DNA of 46,754 nucleotides from Nonomuraea corallina (lineage in GTDB: Bacteria > Actinomycetota > Actinomycetes > Streptosporangiales > Streptosporangiaceae), in assembly GCF_027620315.1 (NCBI RefSeq), contig NZ_JAPNNL010000037.1, forward strand, positions 1 through 46,754, written 5' to 3'. Every line of letters begins with the position of its first letter. The first letter of the stretch is position 1. Position numbers and translations under genes: made by a program. Shown here piece after piece: positions 15,349-23,712 of this stretch. The notes beneath the pieces are model-generated. The model was not told where the DNA came from. It was given only the letters and a program-made list of their open reading frames with translations, and made no database searches.

Positions 15349-16001
15349 AGGCCGTGGATCCGCCGGCCGGTGACCTGCTGCGGGATGATGCGGATGTGGA
15401 GCAGGCGCTCGCCGCCCGCCCACGGCGACACGTCGGCGCCGATCACCTGGGCCACCTCCTCGTCCGGCACGTGATGGTAGGGCCCCTGGACGAGCACGCT
15501 CCACCCCTCGCGCCGCACCTCGTCGATCCGGTCGACCTCGAACCCCACCACGATCTCCACGCCTTCGAGGCCGGTGCGAAGGTCGCGGTCCATCGCCCCG
15601 CCGTGGGCGGTGCGGAAGACGATCGAGCCCTCGTAGAGCCTGTAGTTGACGGGCAGGATCGTCGGGCCGTGCGAGCCGTTGAACGCCACCCGGCCCACGC
15701 CGCCCGGCGCGATCAGCCGCAGGCACTCCTCGCGGTCCAGCTTCTCCAGCTGGGGCGAGGCCGCCGCCGGGCCCTGGCCCGGCGGCCGATCCAGGCCACC
15801 GCCCAGCAGGTCGTCGGAGGTCGTGTCGAGGGCCTCGGCGAGCCGGGAGATCGTCGAGGCCGTCGGGGCGCCCGGACTCTCCTCCAGATACTCCACATAG
15901 CCCGGGGTGACGCTCGCCCGCTCGGCGACCTGCTCCCGCGTCAGCCCCAGGCGCTCGCGGTGATGCGCGATGCGGCGTCCGAGGTCGCCGGTGCCTGCCA
16001 T
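15345..16001 (-). CDS. XRE HTH - pyridoxamine 5'-phosphate oxidase-fold protein (internal start)
   Basis: The last 218 codons of the fused frame form a complete protein of their own. Residues 1-65 are an XRE helix-turn-helix (LGRRIAHHRERLGLTREQVAERASVTPGYVEYLEE). Residues 85-218 are a split-barrel PPOX domain (LDREECLRLIAPGGVGRVAFNGSHGPTILPVNYRLYEGSIVFRT), which binds FMN or F420 in relatives. ATG 16001 has AGGAGG at the correct distance, so independent translation is likely even if the fusion is also made. Similar HTH-PPOX proteins occur in actinobacterial stress islands. Its role may be a flavin-sensing regulator; no target is known. Confidence 0.65.
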   Translation of the reverse strand: MAGTGDLGRRIAHHRERLGLTREQVAERASVTPGYVEYLEESPGAPTASTISRLAEALDTTSDDLLGGGLDRPPGQGPAAASPQLEKLDREECLRLIAPGGVGRVAFNGSHGPTILPVNYRLYEGSIVFRTAHGGAMDRDLRTGLEGVEIVVGFEVDRIDEVRREGWSVLVQGPYHHVPDEEVAQVIGADVSPWAGGERLLHIRIIPQQVTGRRIHGL

Positions 16002-18266
16002 GATCGTTCCTCCTTGGTCGAAGGTGAAGGTGCGGCCCGTGCCGCCGGTGAGCGTCTCCCCGTTGACCCGTACGGTGCCGTCGCGGGCCTCGATCTCGAA
16101 CCGGACGCCGCGCACCCGGACGGGCAGGGACAGCGTGCCGAGCCGGTCGGGCACGAGCGGATCGAGACGCAGCCCGTCGTCACGCACCTCCAGCCCCAGA
16201 TAACACCGCTGCAACAGATCGAGCGTACCGGCCATGGCCCCGAGGTGGACGCCCTCCTCGGTCGTGCCGCCCTGGACGTCGGCGATGTCGCTCCGCAGCG
16301 CCTCGACGAGCAGGTCCCACGACGCGGCGCGGTCGGTCCTGGCCAGCACCCACGCGTGCACCAGCGCGCTGAGCGTGGAGCCGTGGCTGGTCCGCTCCAG
16401 GTAGTAGGCGATCGTCCGCTCGATCAGGCCGGTGTCCGCCGGATAGCCGAGCCGGTCCAGGATGCCCAGCAGCTCCTCGGTGGTGAGCAGGTAGCACAGC
16501 ATCAGCGTGTCGGCCTGCTTGGCCGCCTTGTAGCGGTTGACGTCGTCGCCCCGCGCCTCCAGCACCCGGTCCAGGCGGCGCACCCCCCGGTAGCGTGCCC
16601 AGTCGAGCTCGGGCAGGTCGGCGTAGCCGGTGAACTGGCTGATCACGCCGTCGTGGAAGTCGACCCGCATGCGGCGGGTGATGTCGGCCCAGCGGGCCGG
16701 TTCCCCGTGGTGCACGCCCGGCACCGAGGGGGCGACCTCCAGCGCCCGCCGCAGCAGCCACACCGTCATGATGTTGGTGTAGGCGTTGTTGTCCAGACCG
16801 GGGGAGGCGGCGCCCGGATAGCCCGTCTGATACTCGTCCGGGCCCATCACGCCGCGGATCTCGTAACGGCCCGAGCCGGGGTCGAGCACGGCCAGGGAGG
16901 CGAAGAACCGGGCGATCTCGATGAGCAGCTCCGCGCACCAGTCGGGCATCGACCCGGTGACCAGGTGGTACTGCCACACGTTGTAGGCGATGGCCAGGCC
17001 GACGTGCCGCTGCAGGTGGGAGGTGTCGGGCAGCCAGCGGCCCGATTCGGGGTTGAGGTGCAGCGTCTGCGTCTCCTCGCGCCCGTCGCTGCCGCTCTGC
17101 CAGGGGAACATCGCGCCGTCGTACCCTTCGGCGCGGGCCGCCGCGCGCGCCTCGCCCAGCCGCCGCCACCGGTAGCGCAGCGCGCCGCGCGAGACCTCGG
17201 GGAAGCGCAGGTTGAGCCACGGCAGGACGAACAGCTCGTCCCAGAAGACGTGCCCCCGGTAGGCCTCGCCGTGCAGGCCCCGGGCGGGCACCCCGGCGTC
17301 CAGGTCGGCGGTGTGCGGCGACATCGTCTGCAGCAGGTGGAAGACGTGCAGGTGGACCGCCTGGGCGATCTCCGGCTCGCTGACGTCCATCCGGGCGCAC
17401 TCCCACAGCCGGTCCCACGCGGTGGTGTGGCGGGTCAGCAGCTCGTCGAAGCGGGGCGCCAGCCGCACGTGCCGGACGGCCGCCGAGCGGGGGTCGTGGA
17501 CGGCGGGGTCGCGCGAGGTCACCAGCGCCACCACCTTGGTCACCGTGGCCGTCTCGTCCTCCACCAGGTCGAGCACGTGGCGGGTGACCGTCCTGGCCGC
17601 TTCCGCCACCGGCTCGGCCTTGCCCGGGGCGTCCACCCGGGCGGCCAGCGCGACCGTGACGTGGGAGCCGCGGGTGGTCGCGGTCAGCCAGGTGAGGTCG
17701 CCCTCCACCCCCGTCGCGTGCCCGGTCAGGTGGTCGCCGCGCAGGTCGCGGTAACGGGCCACGCCCTGGTTGCGCACGTCGCCCTCGACGGCCGACCGCA
17801 CCCGCAGCGGGCCCGACCAGTTCTCCGCCGTGAACGTGGTCTCCAGCGCCGCGATGGTGCTGTCGGCCATCGACACGAACCGCCGCTGCCGCACCCGGGT
17901 GACGCGGCCCTCCGGGTCGCGCCAGCGCAGCTCACGCGCCAGCAGGCCGGCGCGCATGTCCAGCACGTGCCGGTACTCCAGCAGGTCGGCGTCCTCCGGC
18001 CGGAAGTGGTCGCAGCCCGGGGTGGCGAACGTGAGCGGCAGCCAGTCGGGCAGGTTGACGAGGTCCTCGTTGGTGACGGTGTGACCGGCCACGGGCGAGG
18101 CGAGCCGGTCGTACAGCCCGGCCGCGTACGTGCCGGGGGTGCGGCGCAGGCCGTCGGGGGTGGCGCCGCGGGTGGCGAAGCGTCCGTTGCCGAGCGTGCA
18201 CAACGCCTCGCGCAGCCTCTCCCGGCGTACGTCGAAGCCCTCGTAGGTGAGGACCCAGGGCGTCAT
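15345..18266 (-). CDS. GH65 sugar phosphorylase fused to HTH-PPOX protein
   Basis: An uninterrupted 973-codon frame. Residues 1-755 are a GH65 glycoside phosphorylase: FWDELFVLPWLNLRFPEVSRG, GYDGAMFPWQSGSDGREETQ, the catalytic acid in GPDEYQTGY (E478) with LDNNAYTN, and the phosphate-site segment SHGSTLSALVHAW. It would split trehalose, maltose or a similar disaccharide with phosphate, giving beta-glucose-1-phosphate. Residue 756 is the Met of a complete HTH-PPOX protein with no stop between, although an AAGGAGG ribosome site precedes that Met. The GH65 part alone is near family length, so loss of a stop codon is likely. ATG overlaps the HAD stop (ATGA). Confidence 0.85.
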   Translation of the reverse strand: MTPWVLTYEGFDVRRERLREALCTLGNGRFATRGATPDGLRRTPGTYAAGLYDRLASPVAGHTVTNEDLVNLPDWLPLTFATPGCDHFRPEDADLLEYRHVLDMRAGLLARELRWRDPEGRVTRVRQRRFVSMADSTIAALETTFTAENWSGPLRVRSAVEGDVRNQGVARYRDLRGDHLTGHATGVEGDLTWLTATTRGSHVTVALAARVDAPGKAEPVAEAARTVTRHVLDLVEDETATVTKVVALVTSRDPAVHDPRSAAVRHVRLAPRFDELLTRHTTAWDRLWECARMDVSEPEIAQAVHLHVFHLLQTMSPHTADLDAGVPARGLHGEAYRGHVFWDELFVLPWLNLRFPEVSRGALRYRWRRLGEARAAARAEGYDGAMFPWQSGSDGREETQTLHLNPESGRWLPDTSHLQRHVGLAIAYNVWQYHLVTGSMPDWCAELLIEIARFFASLAVLDPGSGRYEIRGVMGPDEYQTGYPGAASPGLDNNAYTNIMTVWLLRRALEVAPSVPGVHHGEPARWADITRRMRVDFHDGVISQFTGYADLPELDWARYRGVRRLDRVLEARGDDVNRYKAAKQADTLMLCYLLTTEELLGILDRLGYPADTGLIERTIAYYLERTSHGSTLSALVHAWVLARTDRAASWDLLVEALRSDIADVQGGTTEEGVHLGAMAGTLDLLQRCYLGLEVRDDGLRLDPLVPDRLGTLSLPVRVRGVRFEIEARDGTVRVNGETLTGGTGRTFTFDQGGTIMAGTGDLGRRIAHHRERLGLTREQVAERASVTPGYVEYLEESPGAPTASTISRLAEALDTTSDDLLGGGLDRPPGQGPAAASPQLEKLDREECLRLIAPGGVGRVAFNGSHGPTILPVNYRLYEGSIVFRTAHGGAMDRDLRTGLEGVEIVVGFEVDRIDEVRREGWSVLVQGPYHHVPDEEVAQVIGADVSPWAGGERLLHIRIIPQQVTGRRIHGL

Positions 18267-19012
18267 CGACGGCCCACCGGCACCCGCCCCGACACGGCCA
18301 GCTCGGCCAGATCCCGCACCACGACGTCCGCCCCCGCCCGGGTCATCGCCTGCGCCTGCGCCCTGGCCCGGTCGACGGCCACCACCAGCCCGAAGCCGCC
18401 CCGGCGCCCGGCCTCCACGCCCGGCAACGAGTCCTCGGCGACCGCCACCTCGGCCGGGGGCAGCCCGAGCCGGTGCGCGGCCTCCAGGAACAGCGCCGGG
18501 TCCGGCTTGCCGGGAAGGCCCAGCCGGGCCGCGTCGTTGCCGTCGACCAGCACGTCGAACAGGTGCAGCAGGCCCGAGGAGGAGATGACCGCCCGGCAGT
18601 GCCTGCTCGCCGACACCACCGCCGTGCGGCAGCCCCGGTTGCGCAGCTCGTGCAGCAGCGCCACCGTGGACGGGAACGCGGCCACGCCGTGCTCGGCGAT
18701 CTGCCGTACGAACAGCTCGTCCTTGGCCATGCCCAGCCCGTGCACGGTCGGCGCGCCCGGGTCGTCCTCGGGGCCGCCCTCCGGCAGCGTGATGCCGCGC
18801 GAGGCCACGAAGGTGCGCACCCCGTCCAGGCGGGGCCGCCCGTCGACGTAGCGCAGGTAGTCGTCGCGGATGTCGAACGGGGCGGACCGGCCGCGCAGGA
18901 AGCGGTCGAAGACGTGCTTCCACGCGGCGGCGTGCACCCTCGCGGTGTCGGTGACCACGCCGTCGGTGTCGAAGACCACGGCGCGCAGCGTGTTGAGGTC
19001 GATCGCGGCCAT
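18263..19012 (-). CDS. HAD hydrolase, beta-phosphoglucomutase-like
   Basis: A 249-residue HAD protein with a helical cap. Motif I is VVFDTDGVVTDT (nucleophile and +2 Asp), motif II VVSASRHC, motif III Lys in GLPGKPDP, and motif IV AEDSLPGVEAG. The cap segment RLDGVRTFVASRGITLPEG is typical of beta-phosphoglucomutases that accompany GH65 phosphorylases. It would convert beta-glucose-1-phosphate to glucose-6-phosphate, feeding glycolysis without spending ATP. It is the first gene of the minus-strand operon and overlaps GH65 by 4 nt. Divergent boxes lie at 19083-19118. Confidence 0.9.
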   Translation of the reverse strand: MAAIDLNTLRAVVFDTDGVVTDTARVHAAAWKHVFDRFLRGRSAPFDIRDDYLRYVDGRPRLDGVRTFVASRGITLPEGGPEDDPGAPTVHGLGMAKDELFVRQIAEHGVAAFPSTVALLHELRNRGCRTAVVSASRHCRAVISSSGLLHLFDVLVDGNDAARLGLPGKPDPALFLEAAHRLGLPPAEVAVAEDSLPGVEAGRRGGFGLVVAVDRARAQAQAMTRAGADVVVRDLAELAVSGRVPVGRR

Positions 19013-19082
19013 GCGAAGACGCTACCCGCGAGTCGGCGTCCCATCCATGGCCGTCCGTCCTGCCCCGGGTCCTGCGGCGATC

Positions 19083-19118
19083 CGGTCTTAGGTCCCCGAG
19101 GGACGGGACCTTCGCCGC
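19083..19118. promoter_or_regulatory. Divergent DevR-type box pair
   Basis: CGGTC-TTAG-GTCCC (19083-19096) and GGGAC-CTTC-GCCGC (19105-19118), 22 bp apart. The pair sits between the HAD-GH65 operon (start 70 nt away, minus) and the CBS-BON gene (start 50 nt away, plus), so it could drive both. Confidence 0.6.
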
Positions 19119-19168
19119 TGCCGACGCCCGGCCTCATGACGGATCGTGGAAGTGGAAGGAGAGGCATC

Positions 19169-19825
19169 ATGACCATTCACGTCAGGGACGTCATGGGGCG
19201 GGTCGCCATAGCCGTGCTGGAGGACGCGTCCTTCAGCGAGATCATCGGCGCCATGAAGCGCTACGCCGTGGGCGCCGTCACGGTGATCGACGCCGACCGC
19301 CGCCCCGTCGGCGTGGTGTCGGAGGATGACCTGCTGCTCAAGGAGATCGACTCGGTACGGCACAGCGTGTCCATCTTCGAAAGCCCCCGGCAGCGACGGG
19401 AGCACCAGAAGGCCGCCGGGGTCAGGGCCCGCCAGCTGATGACCTCCCCCGCCGTCACCGTCACCCCGGGCACGACGGTGCGGGACGCCGCCCGGTTGAT
19501 GCACGACCGGCGCATCAAGCAGGTGCCGGTCATCGACCCCGTCACCGGCCGTATCGCCGGCACCCTGCACCAGCGCGACGTGCTGCGGGTCTTCACCCGC
19601 CCGGCATGCGACATCGAGGCCGACGTGCGCGCCCGGCTGCCGGAGGGCGGCGACCTCACCGTCCGCGTGGAGCAGGGCGTGGTCGTCCTGGGCGGGCGCG
19701 TCCGGTGGGCGTCCGAGGCGGTCGCGGCCGTGGAGACCGCCCGCTCCGTCGAGGGCGTCGTGGACGTCGTCACCGAGATCGAGCCGGTCAAGGAGGACCT
19801 GGTGGCCGTCCCGCCGCTGATGTAG
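19169..19825 (+). CDS. CBS-CBS-BON domain protein
   Basis: A 218-residue protein. Two CBS motifs come first (VRDVMGRVAIAVLEDASFSEIIGAMKRYAVGAVTVIDADRRPVGVVSEDDLL and ARQLMTSPAVTVTPGTTVRDAARLMHDRRIKQVPVID). A C-terminal BON domain follows (VRARLPEGGDLTVRVEQGVVVLGGRVRWASEAVAAVETARSVEGVVDVV). CBS pairs sense adenine nucleotides; BON often binds membranes or envelope partners. GGAAGGAGAGG lies before ATG 19169. It is a monocistronic unit closed by a strong terminator. This architecture is frequent in actinobacterial hypoxia regulons. Confidence 0.92.
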   Translation: MTIHVRDVMGRVAIAVLEDASFSEIIGAMKRYAVGAVTVIDADRRPVGVVSEDDLLLKEIDSVRHSVSIFESPRQRREHQKAAGVRARQLMTSPAVTVTPGTTVRDAARLMHDRRIKQVPVIDPVTGRIAGTLHQRDVLRVFTRPACDIEADVRARLPEGGDLTVRVEQGVVVLGGRVRWASEAVAAVETARSVEGVVDVVTEIEPVKEDLVAVPPLM

Positions 19826-19832
19826 TGCCCGG

Positions 19833-19872
19833 CGAAAGGAGGGGCCGCCCGTCCGGGCGGCCCCTCCTTTCG
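19833..19872. terminator. Strong intrinsic hairpin after CBS-BON gene
   Basis: A perfect 17-bp stem: CGAAAGGAGGGGCCGCC (19833-19849) pairs with 19856-19872 across a 6-nt loop. The flanking A/T bases give short U-runs on both strands, so it can act in both directions between the convergent CBS-BON and acyl-CoA synthetase genes. Confidence 0.9.
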
Positions 19873-19885
19873 CGTGTCACGGGGT

Positions 19886-19910
19886 ACACGACACGACACG
19901 ACACGACACG
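19886..19910. repeat. ACACG pentanucleotide repeat, five copies
   Basis: Five perfect copies of ACACG followed by ACACC. The tract lies between two terminator-like hairpins in a non-coding gap, a likely slippage tract. Confidence 0.85.
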
Positions 19911-19945
19911 ACACCGTACGCCCGCCGGTGACGGGCGTGCGGTGT
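19911..19945 (-). terminator. Second hairpin, terminator for the minus-strand operon
   Basis: ACACCGTACGCCCG (19911-19924) pairs with CGGGCGTGCGGTGT (19932-19945): 14 bp with one G-T wobble and a 7-nt loop. It lies 10 nt past the stop of the acyl-CoA synthetase gene on the minus strand. Confidence 0.7.
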
Positions 19946-19955
19946 ACGGGGAGGG

Positions 19956-22562
19956 TCAGCGCAGGCGGCGCAGCAGCGGCGACGGCGGGGCCTGGGCCGG
20001 GGCGACCCGGATCCGCACGTCCACGGTCGTCGCGCCGTCCGGCGTCACGATGACCGGGTTCAGGTCCAGCTCGGAGACCTGGGGCAGGTCCTCCAGCAGG
20101 CGGCTGATCCGGGCGACCTGCCAGGCCAGCGCCTCCACGTCGGCCGGCGCGGACCCGCGGTAGCCGTGCAGCAGCGGCGCGCACCGCAGCTCGTCGATCA
20201 GCTCCCGGGCGGTGGCCGCGTCCAGCGGCGGCACCCTGAAGGCCCGGTCGGCCAGCAGGTCCGCCGTCACGCCGCCCATCCCGACCATGACCAGCGGCCC
20301 GAACGTCGGGTAGTTGACGCCGCCGACGATGATCTCGACCCCGGCGGGCAGCATCCGCTGCACGATCGCGCCGGTCATCTCCGCCCCGATGCGGGCGGAC
20401 ATGTCCTGGTAGGCGTCGCGTGCGTCCTCGGCGGTGCGCAGGCCCAGCCGTACGCCGCCGACGTCGCTCTTGTGCACCGGCCCCGTCACCTTGAGCACGG
20501 CGGGCAGCCCGACCCGGGCGGCGGCCTCGGCCGCGGCGTCCGCGTCGTGCACCGGCACCGCCTCGGCCACGTCCACGCCGTAGCAGCGGAGCAGCCGGGT
20601 GGCCTCGGCGGGGGAGAGCCACCCGCCGTCGGGCTCCTCCCGCAGCCGGTCGCGCACGATCGCCTTGGCGGACTCGACGTCGGCGGCGGGTGGCTCCTCG
20701 TGGGCGGGCAGCGGGCGGGCCCGCCACTCGGCGTACCGCACGGCCTGGGCCAGCGCCTTGATGGCCTGCTCGGGGAAGGCGTAGCTGGGCACGTGGCCCT
20801 CGATGACGCCGTCGTGGCCGACCACGCAGGCCAGGACGGGCTTGGCGGAGCCGGTCGCGGCGGCCGCGATGGCCTTGCGGGTCTCCTCCAGCCCGGAGCC
20901 GAACGGCGGCGTGTAGACCACGAGGACCGCGTCGATCTCGGGCGAGCCCACGACCGCGGTGATGGCGGCGCCGAGCTCGTCGGCGGCGGCGTCGGCGGTG
21001 AGGTCGACGGGGTTGCCGACGGCCGCGTTGCCGCGCGCCTTGATCAGCCCGGCCGGCAGCTCGGGCACCGACAGCCCGGCCGCCTCGCAGGCGTCGGCCG
21101 CCATCGCCTCCGGCCCGCCGGAGTTGCCGACGATGGCCACCCGCCGCCCGGCGGGCAGCGGCTGCGTGGACAGCAGCCGGGCGGTGTCGATCAGCTCGTG
21201 CACGCTGTCGAGCCGGATCACGCCGGAGGCGCGCACCAGCGCGTCCACGGCCACGTCCGGGGTGGCGGCGGCGGCCGTGTGGGAGCGGACCGCCCGGTCG
21301 CCGGCGCCCGTGCGGCCGCTCTTGACCAGCAGGATCGGCTTCTTGCGGCCGACCCGGCCGGCGATCCTGGCGAACTTGCGCGGGTTGCCGAACGACTCCA
21401 GGTACAGGGCGATGACGTCGGTGTTCGCGTCGTCCTCCCAGTACTCCAGCAGGTCGTTGCCGCTCACGTCGGCCTTGTTGCCGACCGAGACGAACATGGA
21501 CACGTCCAGCCGCTCCAGCAGCGCGGCGGCCACCGCGCCCGACTGCGACACCAGCCCCACCCGGCCCTCGGTCGGGGTGATGGGCAGGAAGCTGGCGTTG
21601 AGCCGGGCGTGGCTGTTGACCACGCCCAGGCAGTTCGGGCCGATCAGCCGGATGCCGGCGCCGCGGCACACGCGCACGATCTCCACCTCGGCGCCCGGCT
21701 GCCCGGCCTCGGCGAACCCGGAGGTCAGCACGATCAGGCCGGCCACCCCCGCCTGGGCGCAGTCGCTGGTCACCCGCAGCACGTGCTGGGCGGGCACCGC
21801 CACGATGGCCAGGTCCACCGGCCCCGGCACGTCCAGCACGCTCGGGTAGGCGATCAGGCCGGCGATCTCGTCCGCGCTCGGGTTGATCGGGTAGACGGGG
21901 CCGTCGAAGCCGCCGGCGATCAGGTTGCGCAGCGCGGTGTGGCCCACGGACGACGGGTCGCGGGAGGCGCCGATCACCGCCACCGAGCGGGGCACCAGCA
22001 CCCGGTTCAGCGAGGCCCGCTCCGCCGCGTGGTCGCGGGCCTCGATCTCGGCCCGCAGCCGCGGCGTGACCCGCGCGTCGATGACCACGCGCACGTTGCC
22101 GTCGGCGTACTCCTGGGTGCTGTCCATGCCGAGGTCGCGCAGCACGTTGCTCATCGTCCGGTTCTCGGCCAGCACGTCGGCCACCAGCTTGCGCACCCCG
22201 TGCGCGGCCGCGTCCACCGCCACGTGCTCCAGCATGAGCGTGCCCAGCCCGAGGCCGTGCACCGCGTCGTCCAGCAGGATCGCCAGGTCGGCGGAGCCGT
22301 CGCCGGACGGGATGTACTCGGCGACCGCGACCAGCTGATCCCGGAACGTTCCCACCAGCGCGTGCCCCGCGTAGCCGGGACCGGTGATGCGGTCCATGTA
22401 GGCGTGCGCGGTGGCCCGGCCCCCGGTGAAGAACCGCAGGTACGCCGAGCGTTCGGACGATCGGTCCACCAGCTCGTGCAGCGCCTCCCGATCGTCCTGG
22501 CGCAAGGGGCGTATTCGGGCGATTCCTCCATCACGGAGCAGGACGTCGTAACCGTCAAGCAT
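19956..22562 (-). CDS. GNAT - ADP-forming acyl-CoA synthetase fusion (Pat-like)
   Basis: An 868-residue fusion. Residues 1-160 are a GNAT acetyltransferase (RIRPLRQDDREALHELV, GLGLGTLMLEHVAVDAAAHG). Residues 185-640 are a CoA-binding and succinyl-CoA-synthetase-like module (PRSVAVIGASRDPSSVGHTALRNLIAGGFDGPVYPINP, GPNCLG, SQSGAVAAALLE, and the catalytic-type His in RSHTAAA). Residues 655-868 are an ATP-grasp domain (ESAKAIVRDRL...LKVTGPVHKSDVGGVRLGL). This order matches Pat-type protein acetyltransferases, which modify acyl-CoA synthetases, or acetate-CoA ligases. Its ATG overlaps the stop of the upstream nitroreductase by 8 nt, so the two form an operon. Confidence 0.92.
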   Translation of the reverse strand: MLDGYDVLLRDGGIARIRPLRQDDREALHELVDRSSERSAYLRFFTGGRATAHAYMDRITGPGYAGHALVGTFRDQLVAVAEYIPSGDGSADLAILLDDAVHGLGLGTLMLEHVAVDAAAHGVRKLVADVLAENRTMSNVLRDLGMDSTQEYADGNVRVVIDARVTPRLRAEIEARDHAAERASLNRVLVPRSVAVIGASRDPSSVGHTALRNLIAGGFDGPVYPINPSADEIAGLIAYPSVLDVPGPVDLAIVAVPAQHVLRVTSDCAQAGVAGLIVLTSGFAEAGQPGAEVEIVRVCRGAGIRLIGPNCLGVVNSHARLNASFLPITPTEGRVGLVSQSGAVAAALLERLDVSMFVSVGNKADVSGNDLLEYWEDDANTDVIALYLESFGNPRKFARIAGRVGRKKPILLVKSGRTGAGDRAVRSHTAAAATPDVAVDALVRASGVIRLDSVHELIDTARLLSTQPLPAGRRVAIVGNSGGPEAMAADACEAAGLSVPELPAGLIKARGNAAVGNPVDLTADAAADELGAAITAVVGSPEIDAVLVVYTPPFGSGLEETRKAIAAAATGSAKPVLACVVGHDGVIEGHVPSYAFPEQAIKALAQAVRYAEWRARPLPAHEEPPAADVESAKAIVRDRLREEPDGGWLSPAEATRLLRCYGVDVAEAVPVHDADAAAEAAARVGLPAVLKVTGPVHKSDVGGVRLGLRTAEDARDAYQDMSARIGAEMTGAIVQRMLPAGVEIIVGGVNYPTFGPLVMVGMGGVTADLLADRAFRVPPLDAATARELIDELRCAPLLHGYRGSAPADVEALAWQVARISRLLEDLPQVSELDLNPVIVTPDGATTVDVRIRVAPAQAPPSPLLRRLR

Positions 22563-23517
22563 CAGTCATCTCCAGTTCGCTGGCTGGGCGGCGCGGGCTA
22601 CCCGGCACGTACGGTCCATAACCGATCCTAATGATCATCTGGGCGTGACCGCGGCGGTGGTAGGGATCCCGGCGTCCGCGCATGTCGCGCAGATCGAGCG
22701 GCTGGTTGAGGAACGACGTGGACAGACCGTGCCTGGTGGCGGTGAGCAGCACCCGCTGCAGCGCCTGCCCGGCGCGCAGCCAGTCGAGCGGCCGGTCGCC
22801 CGGCGTGGTCAGCACCACGAGCTGCGGGTGCTGCTCGAACCGGGCGTCGTACTCGTGCCGGCCGAAGTCGCGCACCGGCCCCGGGTCCCGGGCCGGGCGC
22901 GGGCCGTGGACGTAGGCGGGCACGCCGTCGAAGCGCGCCCCCGGCATCGTCCAGGCCGCCAGCTCGGCCTGGTAGTCGTGGTCGTGGGTCAGCTCGTCCT
23001 CGGCCAGCGCCACGTAGTCCAGCATCTCGGCGACGCCGTCCTCGTCCAGCGGCACGAGGTTCGCGCCCTCGCGCGAGGCGGCGATGCGCAGCTCGCCGAG
23101 CACCGACGGCGGCACCGGCCGGTCCGAGTACGGCTCGCGGTTGGTGCGCCGCACCGGGATCAGCTCGTACAGCTCCCGGTTCCTCTCGGTGGGCGGGCGG
23201 CCCTCGGCGATGCGCACGGCCGCCATCAGCTGCGGGTTCTGCTCCGGATCGGGCAGCAGCCACACGACGGGCCGCAGGCCCACCTGACGCACCGACAGCC
23301 GCAGGTTGAACAGGGCGGCGCCGCAACTCACGGTCATGGAGCGGCCGCGCGGGTCCGCGACCCGCAGGCGGCGGGCCGGGTCGGCCAGCAGCTCGACGTG
23401 CCGGCCGGGCACCACGCGGAAGCGCCACGGCTGGGTGTTGTAGACCGAAGGAGCCTGACCGGCGGCGACGAGCAGCCGGCGGATGCCGAGGTCGGAGCTG
23501 ACGAGGGTAGGGGACAT
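22555..23517 (-). CDS. Acg-family FMN-binding nitroreductase-like protein
   Basis: A 320-residue protein of the Acg (Rv2032) type, a duplicated and degenerate nitroreductase fold. Landmarks are AAGQAPSVYNTQPWRFRV near the N-terminus, RTNREPYSDRPVP in the middle, and LVVLTTPGDRPLDWLRAGQALQRVLLTATRHGLSTSFLNQPLDL. In mycobacteria Acg is among the most strongly DosR-induced proteins and may sequester FMN. ATG 23517 is preferred because AGGAGGT precedes it; the longer reading to 23682 crosses the box region. It is divergent from cydA. Confidence 0.9.
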   Translation of the reverse strand: MSPTLVSSDLGIRRLLVAAGQAPSVYNTQPWRFRVVPGRHVELLADPARRLRVADPRGRSMTVSCGAALFNLRLSVRQVGLRPVVWLLPDPEQNPQLMAAVRIAEGRPPTERNRELYELIPVRRTNREPYSDRPVPPSVLGELRIAASREGANLVPLDEDGVAEMLDYVALAEDELTHDHDYQAELAAWTMPGARFDGVPAYVHGPRPARDPGPVRDFGRHEYDARFEQHPQLVVLTTPGDRPLDWLRAGQALQRVLLTATRHGLSTSFLNQPLDLRDMRGRRDPYHRRGHAQMIIRIGYGPYVPGSPRRPASELEMTDA

Positions 23518-23566
23518 GACGCACCTCCTGTCTTCGAACCTGCCCCAGCCGCGCGCCGGACGGTCA

Positions 23567-23675
23567 GGGACGGAGGACCTTTGCGCGGGTGTCCAAAGTC
23601 CCTGCTCAGCCGCCGCGGGGCCGGGAGAGCCGTTGGACCTGGCCGAAGGTCCCTGAGGTAAAGGTCCGCGGACCC
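23567..23675. promoter_or_regulatory. DevR-type boxes between acg-like gene and cydA
   Basis: Pair one is GGGAC-GGAG-GACCT (23567-23580) and GTGTC-CAAA-GTCCC (23589-23602), 22 bp apart and 49 nt from the acg-like ATG. Pair two is TGGCC-GAAG-GTCCC (23640-23653) and AGGTC-CGCG-GACCC (23662-23675), 22 bp apart and 37 nt from the cydA ATG. Each divergent gene thus has its own pair. Confidence 0.6.
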
Positions 23676-23712
23676 TACGCACCCGCTCTGACCTGGCAGG
23701 ATGCTGGCCTTC

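Noticed and set aside
15354..18851. Long plus-strand open frame opposite GH65 and HAD genes
   Set aside because: Mirror frame caused by third-position GC; no start context and no recognisable protein.
20166..22631. 821-codon plus-strand frame opposite the GNAT/acyl-CoA synthetase gene
   Set aside because: Antisense artefact with Arg/His/Gly-rich translation.
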